DNA of 64,000 bases, from NCBI RefSeq assembly GCF_001571285.1, contig NZ_BCTM01000002.1, positions 81,409 through 145,408 of the forward strand. Direction: 5' to 3'. The notes below the pieces were generated by a model. The model was not told the DNA's origin. It worked only from the letters and a program-made list of their open reading frames with translations, and ran no database searches. This document shows, piece by piece, positions 18,333-26,677 of the stretch. Position 1 is the first letter of the stretch. Each line of letters starts with the position of its first letter. The translations under genes and the position numbers were made by a program. Origin of the DNA: Kluyvera cryocrescens NBRC 102467. Its GTDB lineage: Bacteria; Pseudomonadota; Gammaproteobacteria; Enterobacterales; Enterobacteriaceae.

Positions 18333-20498
18333 TCAGAAGGCCATTTTTACCGTGAACTGTACTTCGCGCGGATCGCCAATTTGGTTGCCCAGATTGTTGC
18401 TGGCAATAGATGAGGTGTAATAGGTCTTATCAAACAGGTTTTTGACGTTAACCTGCAGGGTGACCGGATACTGAAGCTTCATTTTATACGCGGCAAAGAC
18501 GTCAGCAACCGCATAGCCCGGCAGATAGTAGTCCGCGCCATTGGTGCCGGAACGACGGCTCAGCGCGTGGCCACCGCCACCGATGGTCAGGGTGTTGCTG
18601 TCGTAGACGTTATTAAAGTCATAGGTCAGGAACAGCGAACCGGTATGACGCGGTACGTTGGGCAGTGGCTTGCCCGCATAGTCAGGATCGTCAATGACCT
18701 TCGCGTTGGTGTAGCCATAGCTGGCAATGATGTTCAGATTATCGGTCAGCGACCCCGCGACATCCACTTCTACGCCCTGTGATCGTACTTTACCCGCCGT
18801 TTTAGCATAGGTTTCATCGCCGATGGTTTCGGTGTACAGAACATTACGCTTATGAATGTCGAAGAAAGTAATGTTCGAAGTCACGCCGTTAAACAGATCG
18901 AACTTGGCGCCAACTTCATAGGCGGTCGATTCTTCCGGCGGCAGATCGCCAATGTAGCTGGCAATTGACGATTGTGGCATAAACGACTGCGCGACGTTGC
19001 CGAACAACGAGACGCTTGGCGTCAGCTTATAGACCATGCCGAATTTCGGCGTCAGCTTTTCATCCTGGCTGTCGGTATTGACGTTAAACGGACGGCCTTT
19101 CCCCGCGTATTGGGTGTAGTACTGGTAGCGTACGCCGGCGACGGCAATCCATTTGTCGGTCAAATAGAGCGCGTCCTGCAGATAGGTGGCGTAGGTTTCC
19201 TGTTGAATACGCTGGTCGCTGTCAGAAGCGGAAACACTGGTGCACTTGTCTAACGTACCGTACACCGGGTTATAGATATTAAAACCTTTCACGTTCTTAC
19301 AGCGGATCATATCGGTACGCAGCAGATCGTAATTTTCGTAAGCGATACCCCCGAGGATTTCGTTGTAGAAGCCGCCAATCACCACGTTGCCCTGTAAATC
19401 GGCGCGGGTTGAGTGCATCCGCTGCGTGGAGCCCTGAGTCGCATCTACGCGACGGGTCAGATTGCCGGTCTTCGCATCATAGGCCATCACGCGCGCCTGG
19501 TTATCGCTGTATTTATCCTGACTAAAACCGTAGTCAAAACGCGCGGTCCATTCGCTGTTCAGGCGGTATTCCGCGTTCACCTGCGCCAGGTCGGAATCAC
19601 CATTAGTGACGTTAAAAGGTTCGTCAAAGCGCTCGTTGCGCGGCACGTCAACCGCATGCCCGGTATTCAAATCAAAAATTGTGCCGCGGTCGAACGGCGT
19701 ATGGTAGCTGCGATGTGACCAGGAGACGTTCACCGTGGCATCATCGCCAAACCAGGTTAAGGAGGGGGCAATAAAGGTGCTGCGTTCCTTACCAAAATTA
19801 CGCCAGTAATCTTCGTTCTGATATTCCCCCACCAGGCGGTAGGCCAATTGGGTGCCTTCAATCGGACCGGTCACATCCAACTGGCCGGTGCCGCCGCCAA
19901 AGCTGCTGGAGGTTGCGGAGATGTCGCCGGAGAACGCGCGCTCAGGGCGTTTGGTCACCACGTTGATAAGGCCGCCCGGATCGAGAATCCCGTACAGCGT
20001 TGACGCCGGTCCCTTGAGGACTTCAACGCGTGATGTTGCGGCATTAAAGCTGCGCGGTAACACGGTACGCAGGCCGTTGGTCATGATAGAACCATCGCGG
20101 TTCGCACCAAAACCACGACGGGTAAAGGCATCCTGGGTGCCGCCGAGGGTATTGGTTTGTACTACGTTGGCCACGTTATAGAGCGCTTCATCGAGCGAGG
20201 TGGCGTGCTGATCTTCCAGCACTTTATCGCTGACGGTATTCACCACCTGCGGAATATCCAACAGCGGCATATTGGTGAGCGTAGCCGTTGCGCTGCTGAG
20301 CGGCTGATAGCCGTCGGTTACGGTCTGGTCGGCCTGAGAAGTACCGACGACCGTCATCGCTTCTTCTTTTTTGGTCTCGTCACCGTTTGAGGCCGTTTCC
20401 GCCGCCATCAGCGAAGGGGAACTGACCGCCCCCACAAATAACAGTGAAAAAAGTGCGCGCCCGGTTTTTCCCGTGAACGTCGGGGAGAGCTGTGTCAT
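18333..20498 (-). CDS. TonB-dependent siderophore receptor
   Basis: An outer-membrane gated barrel for ferric siderophores, about 721 residues. Parts: signal peptide (LFSLLFVGAVSSPSLMAAE), a TonB box EAMTVVGTS near residue 50, a plug domain with FTRRGFGANRDG and VLKGPASTLYGILDPGGLINVVTKRP, then a 22-strand barrel ending in the aromatic signature REVQFTVKMAF. It belongs to the FhuE/FcuA/FoxA-like hydroxamate receptor group; the exact ligand is inferred only by class. An ATG at 20513 is also possible; I prefer 20498, which has GGGAAA at a workable distance. It is divergent from the ABC transporter operon, with Fur-like boxes between. Confidence 0.9.
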   Translation of the reverse strand: MTQLSPTFTGKTGRALFSLLFVGAVSSPSLMAAETASNGDETKKEEAMTVVGTSQADQTVTDGYQPLSSATATLTNMPLLDIPQVVNTVSDKVLEDQHATSLDEALYNVANVVQTNTLGGTQDAFTRRGFGANRDGSIMTNGLRTVLPRSFNAATSRVEVLKGPASTLYGILDPGGLINVVTKRPERAFSGDISATSSSFGGGTGQLDVTGPIEGTQLAYRLVGEYQNEDYWRNFGKERSTFIAPSLTWFGDDATVNVSWSHRSYHTPFDRGTIFDLNTGHAVDVPRNERFDEPFNVTNGDSDLAQVNAEYRLNSEWTARFDYGFSQDKYSDNQARVMAYDAKTGNLTRRVDATQGSTQRMHSTRADLQGNVVIGGFYNEILGGIAYENYDLLRTDMIRCKNVKGFNIYNPVYGTLDKCTSVSASDSDQRIQQETYATYLQDALYLTDKWIAVAGVRYQYYTQYAGKGRPFNVNTDSQDEKLTPKFGMVYKLTPSVSLFGNVAQSFMPQSSIASYIGDLPPEESTAYEVGAKFDLFNGVTSNITFFDIHKRNVLYTETIGDETYAKTAGKVRSQGVEVDVAGSLTDNLNIIASYGYTNAKVIDDPDYAGKPLPNVPRHTGSLFLTYDFNNVYDSNTLTIGGGGHALSRRSGTNGADYYLPGYAVADVFAAYKMKLQYPVTLQVNVKNLFDKTYYTSSIASNNLGNQIGDPREVQFTVKMAF

Positions 20499-20611
20499 CT
20501 GTCTGTTTCCCATGAAAAAACTGCCTTATTGCGGCAGTAAAAAGTGATAAAAGTCATTGCCCTGAATCGCGAAAAAAATCCGTTCACGCCACTCTCTGGC
20601 GTTCAGGATGT

Positions 20612-20630
20612 GTAATTGAGAATCATTCAA
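20612..20630. promoter_or_regulatory. Fur-box candidate for the receptor gene
   Basis: GTAATTGAGAATCATTCAA matches the 19-base Fur consensus at 12 of 19 positions, with the GA-AATCATT core intact. It lies about 115 bases upstream of the receptor start. Confidence 0.6.
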
Positions 20631-20860
20631 ACATGCCAAAATGTAGTAGTAAATGCAGCGGGCAATAAATTTATTTCACAGCGAAAGCGTAGGTTATTTT
20701 GAGGAAAAAGAACCAAGACAGTGTTATTTAGCATTTGATTTTAATTGGTTTAATTTATTTTCGTTAGCGTGTTGATGGCGCAAAAAGAGCAAAAACCCTA
20801 TGAAATGAAACGGTAATGTAGCGCTATTGACTACTACATTCCTACGCTGCATGATCAAAA

Positions 20861-20879
20861 GAGAATGAGATTTATTTAA
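20861..20879. promoter_or_regulatory. Fur-box candidate for the ABC operon
   Basis: GAGAATGAGATTTATTTAA matches the Fur consensus at about 12 of 19 positions. It lies 45 bases before the ATPase start, where a repressor would overlap the promoter or leader. Confidence 0.45.
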
Positions 20880-20923
20880 AGTGCAGAACGATACCACGTC
20901 GTTGCGGCCGGAGAGAGAGAAAC

Positions 20924-21745
20924 ATGCCACAGCGGCAAGATGCCCCGTTAGAACGCGGAATTGTGCTGGAGTCCCTCAGCGCGGGATACGGCAATCTGCG
21001 CATTGTCGACAATATCAGCCTAACCCTTCCCGTGGGCAAAATGACCGTTCTGGCAGGGGCTAACGGATCGGGCAAATCAACCTTACTTAACACTATCGCG
21101 CGGATGCTTAAACCGCTGGGCGGCTGCGTGCGTCTGGACGGGCGCGATATTCATCAGCAGCCCACTAAACAGGTGGCGCGCCAGCTTGGCTTGCTGCCTC
21201 AGTCGCCGTTGACACCAGAGGGGCTTACCGCCTTTGAGCTGGTTTCCCGCGGTCGCTATCCGTGGCAGGGACTTATCCGGCAGTGGTCGTCGGAAGATGA
21301 ACAGGCGGTAGAAGAGGCATTACGTTTGACCGGCACGTTAGAATACGCGCATCTCCCGGTCGACAGTCTGTCCGGCGGCCAGCGTCAGCGCTGTTGGATA
21401 GCGATGGCGCTGGCCCAGCAGACCGCCACCATTTTGCTGGATGAGCCCACCACCTGGCTTGATCTGCGCTATCAGGTGGAAATTCTCGAACTCCTGCAGC
21501 AGCTAACCCGCGAACACGGGCGCACCGTGATTACCGTACTGCACGATCTTAACTTTGCGGTGAACTACGCCGATACGCTGGTATTTATGAAGCAGGGACA
21601 GGTGGCCAGCATTGTTGATGAATCGGTGCCGTGCACCCCGGAAATCATCAAACAGGTGTTTGATGTTGATGTGCAGATGCTGCACAACCCACAAACGGGC
21701 AAACCGTTGTTCATGCCATTGCGCGCGCGCCAGGAGCCGGGCTGA
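20924..21745 (+). CDS. Iron-siderophore ABC transporter ATP-binding protein (FecE/FhuC family)
   Basis: A cytoplasmic ATPase that powers ferric-siderophore import, 273 residues. Walker A is GANGSGKST at 45-53, the Q-loop is in LLPQSPLTPEG near 91, the signature LSGGQ at 149-153, Walker B ILLDEPT at 170-176, and the switch His is in VLHDLNFAVNYAD near 207. The pattern is that of FecE/FepC/FhuC-type importers. GGAGAGAGAGAAAC precedes the ATG. Its stop overlaps the start of the next gene (TGATG), so the five genes that follow one another to 25675 are translationally linked or nearly so. Confidence 0.95.
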   Translation: MPQRQDAPLERGIVLESLSAGYGNLRIVDNISLTLPVGKMTVLAGANGSGKSTLLNTIARMLKPLGGCVRLDGRDIHQQPTKQVARQLGLLPQSPLTPEGLTAFELVSRGRYPWQGLIRQWSSEDEQAVEEALRLTGTLEYAHLPVDSLSGGQRQRCWIAMALAQQTATILLDEPTTWLDLRYQVEILELLQQLTREHGRTVITVLHDLNFAVNYADTLVFMKQGQVASIVDESVPCTPEIIKQVFDVDVQMLHNPQTGKPLFMPLRARQEPG

Positions 21746-22770
21746 TGGTCGCACACATTCTATTGCCGCGTCGCCGCGCGATGCGCCCGCTGTGGGCGCT
21801 GCTGGCGGTGACCGTTTTGCTGTGCGCAGCCGCGGTGATTCATCTTGGCCTTGGGGCTCGTGCCATTGCACCGCGGGTGGTGATTGAGGCATTGCTGCAC
21901 AACGACCCACGTAATTTTGAGCATCGCATCGTGGTGAGCCTGCGTCTCACTCGCCTGCTGGCCGCGTTGTTGACCGGCGCGGCGCTGGGGGCGGCAGGGT
22001 TATTGCTACAAACCGTGGTCCGTAATCCGCTGGGTGAGCCGCATATTCTCGGTCTTAACGCCGGGGCAACGCTGGCGGTGGTCGCCTGTTCGGCAGCGGG
22101 TGTCTCATTGGGTGACTGGGGGATAACTCGCCCGCTGACGGCGGCCTGTGGCGCCGCTCTCCTGTTTGGGTTGGTGATGCTGCTGGCAAGCGCCGGACGC
22201 GCGGGGGCGACGGCGATGAAAATTACCCTATGCGGTGTCTCGCTGTCGGCGTTTGCCTCGGCGGTCACTGCCGCCATATTGATTCTTGATGAGCAGACGC
22301 TACAGGCCATGCGCACCTGGCTTGCCGGGGATCTGGCCGGCGTTTCGCTGTCGACGCTGCAAATTGCCAGCATTCCGGCGCTCGCTGGAGTGCTGTTGGC
22401 GGCGTTAATTTCACCGCGCCTGAATATTCTCGCGCTTGGCGATCGCGTGGCCAGCGGGCTGGGCGTGGCAGTGACGCGAACTCGCGTGCTTGGTGTTATC
22501 GCGATTGCACTACTCTGTGGCGCGGCGGTATCGGTCGCCGGCCCAGTCGGTTTTATTGGGCTGGTGGTGCCGCATGCAACGCGGCGCTGGGCCGGCCAGG
22601 ATATCCGTAGCGGCTTGCTGTTAGCGCTCCCCAGCGGCGCACTACTGTTGTTGCTGGCCGATATTCTTGCCCGTTGGCTGCTGGCTCCGCAAGAGCTGGC
22701 GACCGGCGTGATGACCGCGCTGGTGGGGGCTCCGGTGTTTATCGCCATTGCCGTGAGGTACTTTAAATGA
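21745..22770 (+). CDS. Iron-siderophore ABC transporter permease 1 (FecCD family)
   Basis: An inner-membrane permease of 341 residues with about ten hydrophobic helices. FecCD marks include LRLTRLLAALLTGAALGAAGLLLQTVVRNPLGEPHILGLNAGA (about 64-107), the cytoplasmic coupling helix around LGDRVASGLGVAVTRTR (about 231), and GPVGFIGLVVPHATRRWAG near 265. The adjacent second FecCD gene indicates a heterodimer, as in FecC-FecD and FepD-FepG. It starts within the ATPase stop codon and overlaps the next gene by four bases. Confidence 0.95.
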   Translation: MVAHILLPRRRAMRPLWALLAVTVLLCAAAVIHLGLGARAIAPRVVIEALLHNDPRNFEHRIVVSLRLTRLLAALLTGAALGAAGLLLQTVVRNPLGEPHILGLNAGATLAVVACSAAGVSLGDWGITRPLTAACGAALLFGLVMLLASAGRAGATAMKITLCGVSLSAFASAVTAAILILDEQTLQAMRTWLAGDLAGVSLSTLQIASIPALAGVLLAALISPRLNILALGDRVASGLGVAVTRTRVLGVIAIALLCGAAVSVAGPVGFIGLVVPHATRRWAGQDIRSGLLLALPSGALLLLLADILARWLLAPQELATGVMTALVGAPVFIAIAVRYFK

Positions 22771-23819
22771 CGCGCGCAGTGGTTAAAGCGGGATTTCTAC
22801 CGTTCACTATCGGGCCGCTGCGCGTACTGCTGCGCCCACGTTTCATCAAAATCGCAGGCGTCCTGGCGGTGTTTATTGCGCTGCTGCTGGTTTACGGCAT
22901 GACGCACGGTACGCTGCCGATCCCGTCCAGTGCGATAGGACGGGCGCTTTTTTATCCGGATGCGCTCAGCGCTCAGCAGGTTTTCATCGTGCGTGATATT
23001 CGCCTGCCGCGCCTGCTGATGGCCATTTTCTGTGGGGCCATGCTGGGACTTGCCGGCGCGGCGATGCAGTCGATTACCCGCAATGGTCTCGCCGATCCGG
23101 GACTCATTGGCGTAAAGGAGGGCACCAGCGTAGTGGTGTTGACGTTGATCCTCCTGTTCCCGTCGCTGAGCCTGACCTGGCGTCCATTGGCTGGCATGCT
23201 TGGTGGGGTTGCAGTCGCTCTGTTAGTGGTGGTCCTGGCGCGCGATCTCTCCCGACCGCGCTTTATTTTGATTGGGATCGGTGTTGCCTGGGCGCTGTCG
23301 GCGGCGATGGGGCTGTTTGTTACTACCGCGGATATTCGCGATGTCCAAACGGCAATGACCTGGCTTGCAGGCAGTCTGCATGCGGCAACGTGGCCACTTC
23401 TGGCGGTGGCCGTGGTCTGGGCACTGCCGGCGGTGCTGATACTGTATTTGACGGCGCGCGCTGCAGACGTGGCGCTAATGGGCAATCAGGTTGCCAGCGG
23501 GCTAGGGGTGCGGTTGTCGCGTCTGACGTTGCTGCGGTTTTTTGCCCCGGTGCTGTTAACCGCAGCGAGCGTCTCCTGCGTGGGCAGCCTTGGTTTTGTT
23601 GGGCTTATGGCACCGCACATGGCGCGATTTCTGCTCCGCGGTGGCCAGGTGGCGTTGCTCACCGGTAGCGCGTTGGTTGGCGCGCTATTGGTGCTCTTGA
23701 CCGATACCATTGGGCGGCTGGCTTTTGCGCCATTGCAAATTCCGGCAGGGATTATCATTTCGCTGATTGGCTGCCCGTTCTTTATTTTACTGTTGTGGCG
23801 TCGTCGCGACGCGCTGTGA
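22767..23819 (+). CDS. Iron-siderophore ABC transporter permease 2 (FecCD family)
   Basis: The second 350-residue FecCD permease, with a 30-residue N-terminal extension before the first helix (FIKIAGVLAVFIALLLVYGM). Family landmarks are RDIRLPRLLMAIFCGAMLGLAGAAMQSITRNGLADPGLIGV near 72-112, MGNQVASGLGVRLSR near 238 and GSLGFVGLMAPHMARFLL near 275. It overlaps the first permease gene by ATGA and should pair with it across the inner membrane. Confidence 0.95.
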   Translation: MTRAVVKAGFLPFTIGPLRVLLRPRFIKIAGVLAVFIALLLVYGMTHGTLPIPSSAIGRALFYPDALSAQQVFIVRDIRLPRLLMAIFCGAMLGLAGAAMQSITRNGLADPGLIGVKEGTSVVVLTLILLFPSLSLTWRPLAGMLGGVAVALLVVVLARDLSRPRFILIGIGVAWALSAAMGLFVTTADIRDVQTAMTWLAGSLHAATWPLLAVAVVWALPAVLILYLTARAADVALMGNQVASGLGVRLSRLTLLRFFAPVLLTAASVSCVGSLGFVGLMAPHMARFLLRGGQVALLTGSALVGALLVLLTDTIGRLAFAPLQIPAGIIISLIGCPFFILLLWRRRDAL

Positions 23820-23828
23820 GGAGTAGGG

Positions 23829-24779
23829 ATGACTATGCGTGGCCTTTTGGCTGTTTTCTGGCTGTTTAGCGCGTCGGCGCTGGCGCAAACCCAGGCGTTC
23901 ACCGATGATCTCGGACGCGTAGTCCAGGTGCCGGTACACCCGCAGCGTATCGTTTCGCTGCACGATCTCGATATTACCATTCCACTGATTGAACTGGGCG
24001 TACCGCCGGTGGCTAGCCACGGGCGTACCCGTCCCGACGGCAGCCACTTTCTGCGTTCCAGCGCCCAGTTGACCGGCATTGATTTTGCTAACAGCGATAT
24101 CCAATTTATCGGCACGGCAGATATCGACCTCGAGGCGGTAGCGGCGGCAAAACCGGATCTCATCATTACCGAACCCAATCGCAATGTGCCCATTGAACAG
24201 TTGGCAAAAATCGCGCCCACGGTCAGCATCGATCATCTGCTCGGCAGCGCGCCGCGCATTTACGCCAAACTGGCGCAGTTAACCGGTACCGAAGCACGTC
24301 TGGCGGTACTGAATCATCGTTATCAGGCGCAAATCCAGCAGCTCAAACAGACCATCGACACGGCGAAGATCAGCGTTTCGGTGATTCAGGCGAACAATGG
24401 CAAAGTTACCGTCCATCATTCTTATCATGCGCTTGGTCGGGTGCTACGCGATGCCGGATTCCGCTTCCCACCGCTTATCGACCGCATACCGGACGGCGAG
24501 AGAATTGACGTGAGTGCCGAGCAATTGCCCGAGCTCGATGCCGATTTTGTGTTTGCGACCTGGCGCTCCGATACCGGTGGAAAACCGCAGGATGAACTTA
24601 ACAACATGGAAAAAGTGATGCCAGGCTGGTGTGATTTTATGCAGGCCTGCCGCAGCGGGCACTACATTTTGCTGCCGCGCGAGGAGGTCATTTCTAACTC
24701 CTACGCGGCGCTTAGCCTGCTGGTGGCGGAGGTGCAGTCGCAAATTGCCGGGCGTCCGATTCCTAAGGAGGGCAAATGA
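23829..24779 (+). CDS. Siderophore ABC transporter substrate-binding protein
   Basis: A periplasmic binding protein of 316 residues that delivers the ligand to the FecCD permeases. A signal peptide (LLAVFWLFSASALAQ) is followed by the class III binding-protein pattern: FTDDLGRVVQVPVHPQRIVSLHDLDITIPLIELG, then DLEAVAAAKPDLIITEPN and a C-terminal lobe with VFATWRSDTGG. Two cysteines in PGWCDFMQACRSGHY near 275 could form a disulfide. It is nine bases after the permease gene and overlaps the RpiR regulator gene by ATGA. The ligand cannot be deduced from sequence alone. Confidence 0.92.
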   Translation: MTMRGLLAVFWLFSASALAQTQAFTDDLGRVVQVPVHPQRIVSLHDLDITIPLIELGVPPVASHGRTRPDGSHFLRSSAQLTGIDFANSDIQFIGTADIDLEAVAAAKPDLIITEPNRNVPIEQLAKIAPTVSIDHLLGSAPRIYAKLAQLTGTEARLAVLNHRYQAQIQQLKQTIDTAKISVSVIQANNGKVTVHHSYHALGRVLRDAGFRFPPLIDRIPDGERIDVSAEQLPELDADFVFATWRSDTGGKPQDELNNMEKVMPGWCDFMQACRSGHYILLPREEVISNSYAALSLLVAEVQSQIAGRPIPKEGK

Positions 24780-25675
24780 TTCCCACAGCAGTGCGTAAAG
24801 AAAAACGCCGGGTGGATCTGTTGGGTGAGCGTCTGCGCAGTCGCGCAACGCAGCTATCGCCCCGTTTATTGGCGGTGGTGAACTGGATTGACGACAACCG
24901 GGAAGCGGTGCTCGATCATACGGCAATGGAGATTGCCGCCGCCACGCAGACGTCAGATGCCACGGTGGTGCGCGCGATCCAGGCGCTGGGTTTTGCCGGG
25001 CTGCGCGATTTGAAACAGACGCTTCAGCACTGGTTTGGCCCGACGATCACCTCGTCGGAGAAGATGGCGTCAACGGTGAGTGCCTTGACCAGCGACGTGA
25101 ACTCCAGTATCGATTTTGTCCTTGAAGGCCATCTTCGCGCCTGTGAAATGCTCGCGAACGCGACCAACCGGTCGGCCATCGCGCAGGCCGTTGCGCTGTT
25201 GACTGATGCCCGCCAGGTGGCGCTGTTTGGGATTGGAGCTTCAGGGATCCTCACGGAATACACGGCGCGGCTGTTTAGCCGCATCGGCCTGCCGTCGTAT
25301 GTTTTAAACCGCACGGGGTTTAGTCTGGCCGAGCAAATTGTCTCCCTGCAGCGCGGTGATGTGCTGATTATGATGGCGCAGAAATCGCCGCACCGTGAAG
25401 GGTTGACCACGCTGCGCGAAGCCGCGCGTTTAGGGATCCCTACCATTTTACTGACGCAAGCGACCGATTCGCGATTTAGCGAAATGTCGCAGGTGGTAAT
25501 TCATGTTCCGCGCGGTGAAAACGGACGCGTACCGCTGCATGGCACGGTGATGGTGTGTCTGGAGATGCTGGTGCTGTCGGTCGCATCGACGGCCTCGCAG
25601 CGGACGATTCGTTCGATGAAGCGCATTAACGATCTGCATAAGGCGATTGGTAAATCGGGTGGGCGTAAAGGATAA
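24776..25675 (+). CDS. MurR/RpiR-family transcriptional regulator
   Basis: A 299-residue regulator with an N-terminal RpiR helix-turn-helix (about 20-95; DHTAMEIAAATQTSDATVVRAIQALGFAGLRDLK) and a C-terminal SIS domain (about 130-270; VALFGIGASGILTEYTARLFSRIG). SIS domains usually sense phosphosugars, so finding one as the last gene of an iron-siderophore operon is unexpected: such operons normally rely on Fur plus an AraC or sigma/anti-sigma pair. It overlaps the binding-protein gene by four bases (ATGA), so joint expression is very likely. Targets and ligand are unknown. Confidence 0.9.
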   Translation: MIPTAVRKEKRRVDLLGERLRSRATQLSPRLLAVVNWIDDNREAVLDHTAMEIAAATQTSDATVVRAIQALGFAGLRDLKQTLQHWFGPTITSSEKMASTVSALTSDVNSSIDFVLEGHLRACEMLANATNRSAIAQAVALLTDARQVALFGIGASGILTEYTARLFSRIGLPSYVLNRTGFSLAEQIVSLQRGDVLIMMAQKSPHREGLTTLREAARLGIPTILLTQATDSRFSEMSQVVIHVPRGENGRVPLHGTVMVCLEMLVLSVASTASQRTIRSMKRINDLHKAIGKSGGRKG

Positions 25676-25789
25676 ACGCCGCCACACCTCCTGAGTCGAA
25701 TCCTAATGTGCTGACTCGATTATCCGTTTGCATTTTGTCCGAATAATCATCAGGCTAGCAAAAACGACCGACTCGATGAGGAAAGTAAA

Positions 25790-26665
25790 ATGAAAGCATC
25801 ACCCGCGGTAGCGGTTCTGGGATTAGGCGCAATGGGGCACGCATTTGCCGCCAATCTGCTGAAGAAAGGTTTCACGGTTTACGGCTGGAATCGCACGCCG
25901 GGGCGCGGCGAAGACCTTCAGAATCAGGGCTTACAGTTGTGTAACGATGCGGCGCTAGCGGTGGAAGATGCGCAGGTGATTATCGCCATGCTGACCGATG
26001 GCGAAGCCACGCAAGCCATTATTCGTGCGATTGCGCCGTCTTGCCCGCAAGGGGCGACTTTCTGTCAGATGGGGACCATCGGTATCCAGGAAACGGCGGA
26101 CGCGATAGCCCTGTTGGCAAGCCTGCGTCCGGATATGCTGTATCTCGACGCGCCGGTTTCCGGCACCAAAGCACCGGCGGAAAATGCGCAGATTCTGGTG
26201 ATGGCCAGCGGCGATCGCGAACGTGCCCACGCCGCGCAGCAGGTGTTTGACGCCATCTCGCGCGGCACGCAGTGGTACGGTGAGGCGGGGAACAGCCAGA
26301 AGATGAAGCTGGTGATTAACGCCTGGCTTATCGCCATGATGCAGGGCGTTGCCGAAAGTATGCAGCTTGCAAAACAGTTTGGCTTTACGCCGGATCAGCT
26401 GTGGGAAACCCTGGAAGGCGGCCCGCTGGCGGCGCCTTACGTCAAGGGCAAACTGGAGATGATCCGCCGGGATGATTATGCGCCGCAGATGCAGCTTCAG
26501 CACGCTTTAAAAGATGCGCGTTTGGCGTTGGCTAACGCGGCGGAAGGCACAATGCCCATGATGGACAATATCACCCATTTGTGGGCGCAGGCGGCAACAG
26601 GTGGCCTGGGAGAGCAGGATTTGGCCGCCGTTTACGCCTGGCTTGATAACGCTTCGCGGGCTTAA
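25790..26665 (+). CDS. NAD(P)-dependent beta-hydroxyacid dehydrogenase (GLYR-like)
   Basis: A 291-residue enzyme of the 6-phosphogluconate/3-hydroxyisobutyrate dehydrogenase superfamily. It has the Rossmann motif GLGAMG at 11-16, WNRTPGR near 33 (favouring NADPH), the substrate motif DAPVSGTKAPAE at 120-131, and the catalytic lysine in GNSQKMKLVIN (Lys171). The APVSG-K-PAE pattern resembles glyoxylate/succinic-semialdehyde reductases, so reduction of a small aldehyde-acid is the best guess; imine reductases share the fold but lack this lysine context. It is 114 bases after the RpiR gene and 12 bases before the MpaB-like gene. Substrate unknown. Confidence 0.88.
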   Translation: MKASPAVAVLGLGAMGHAFAANLLKKGFTVYGWNRTPGRGEDLQNQGLQLCNDAALAVEDAQVIIAMLTDGEATQAIIRAIAPSCPQGATFCQMGTIGIQETADAIALLASLRPDMLYLDAPVSGTKAPAENAQILVMASGDRERAHAAQQVFDAISRGTQWYGEAGNSQKMKLVINAWLIAMMQGVAESMQLAKQFGFTPDQLWETLEGGPLAAPYVKGKLEMIRRDDYAPQMQLQHALKDARLALANAAEGTMPMMDNITHLWAQAATGGLGEQDLAAVYAWLDNASRA

Positions 26666-26677
26666 TCATCATCGGGG

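Larger units (their letters stand above)
20499..20923. other. Divergent control region of the siderophore-uptake genes (about 425 bases)
   Basis: This AT-rich gap holds the promoters of the receptor (minus) and the ABC operon (plus), with two Fur-like sites listed separately. I see no convincing gene in it; the short frame at 20724-20930 on the minus strand has no good ribosome-binding site. Confidence 0.55.

Noticed and set aside
21840..22748. A 302-codon minus-strand ORF inside the first FecCD permease gene
   Set aside because: It lies fully antisense to a well-defined membrane permease; its Ala/Ser/Thr-rich composition is typical of the complement of a GC-rich gene, and it has no ribosome site.
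23486..24236. Long antisense ORFs over the second permease and binding-protein genes
   Set aside because: They are shadows of two genes with clear family motifs, and have no independent support.
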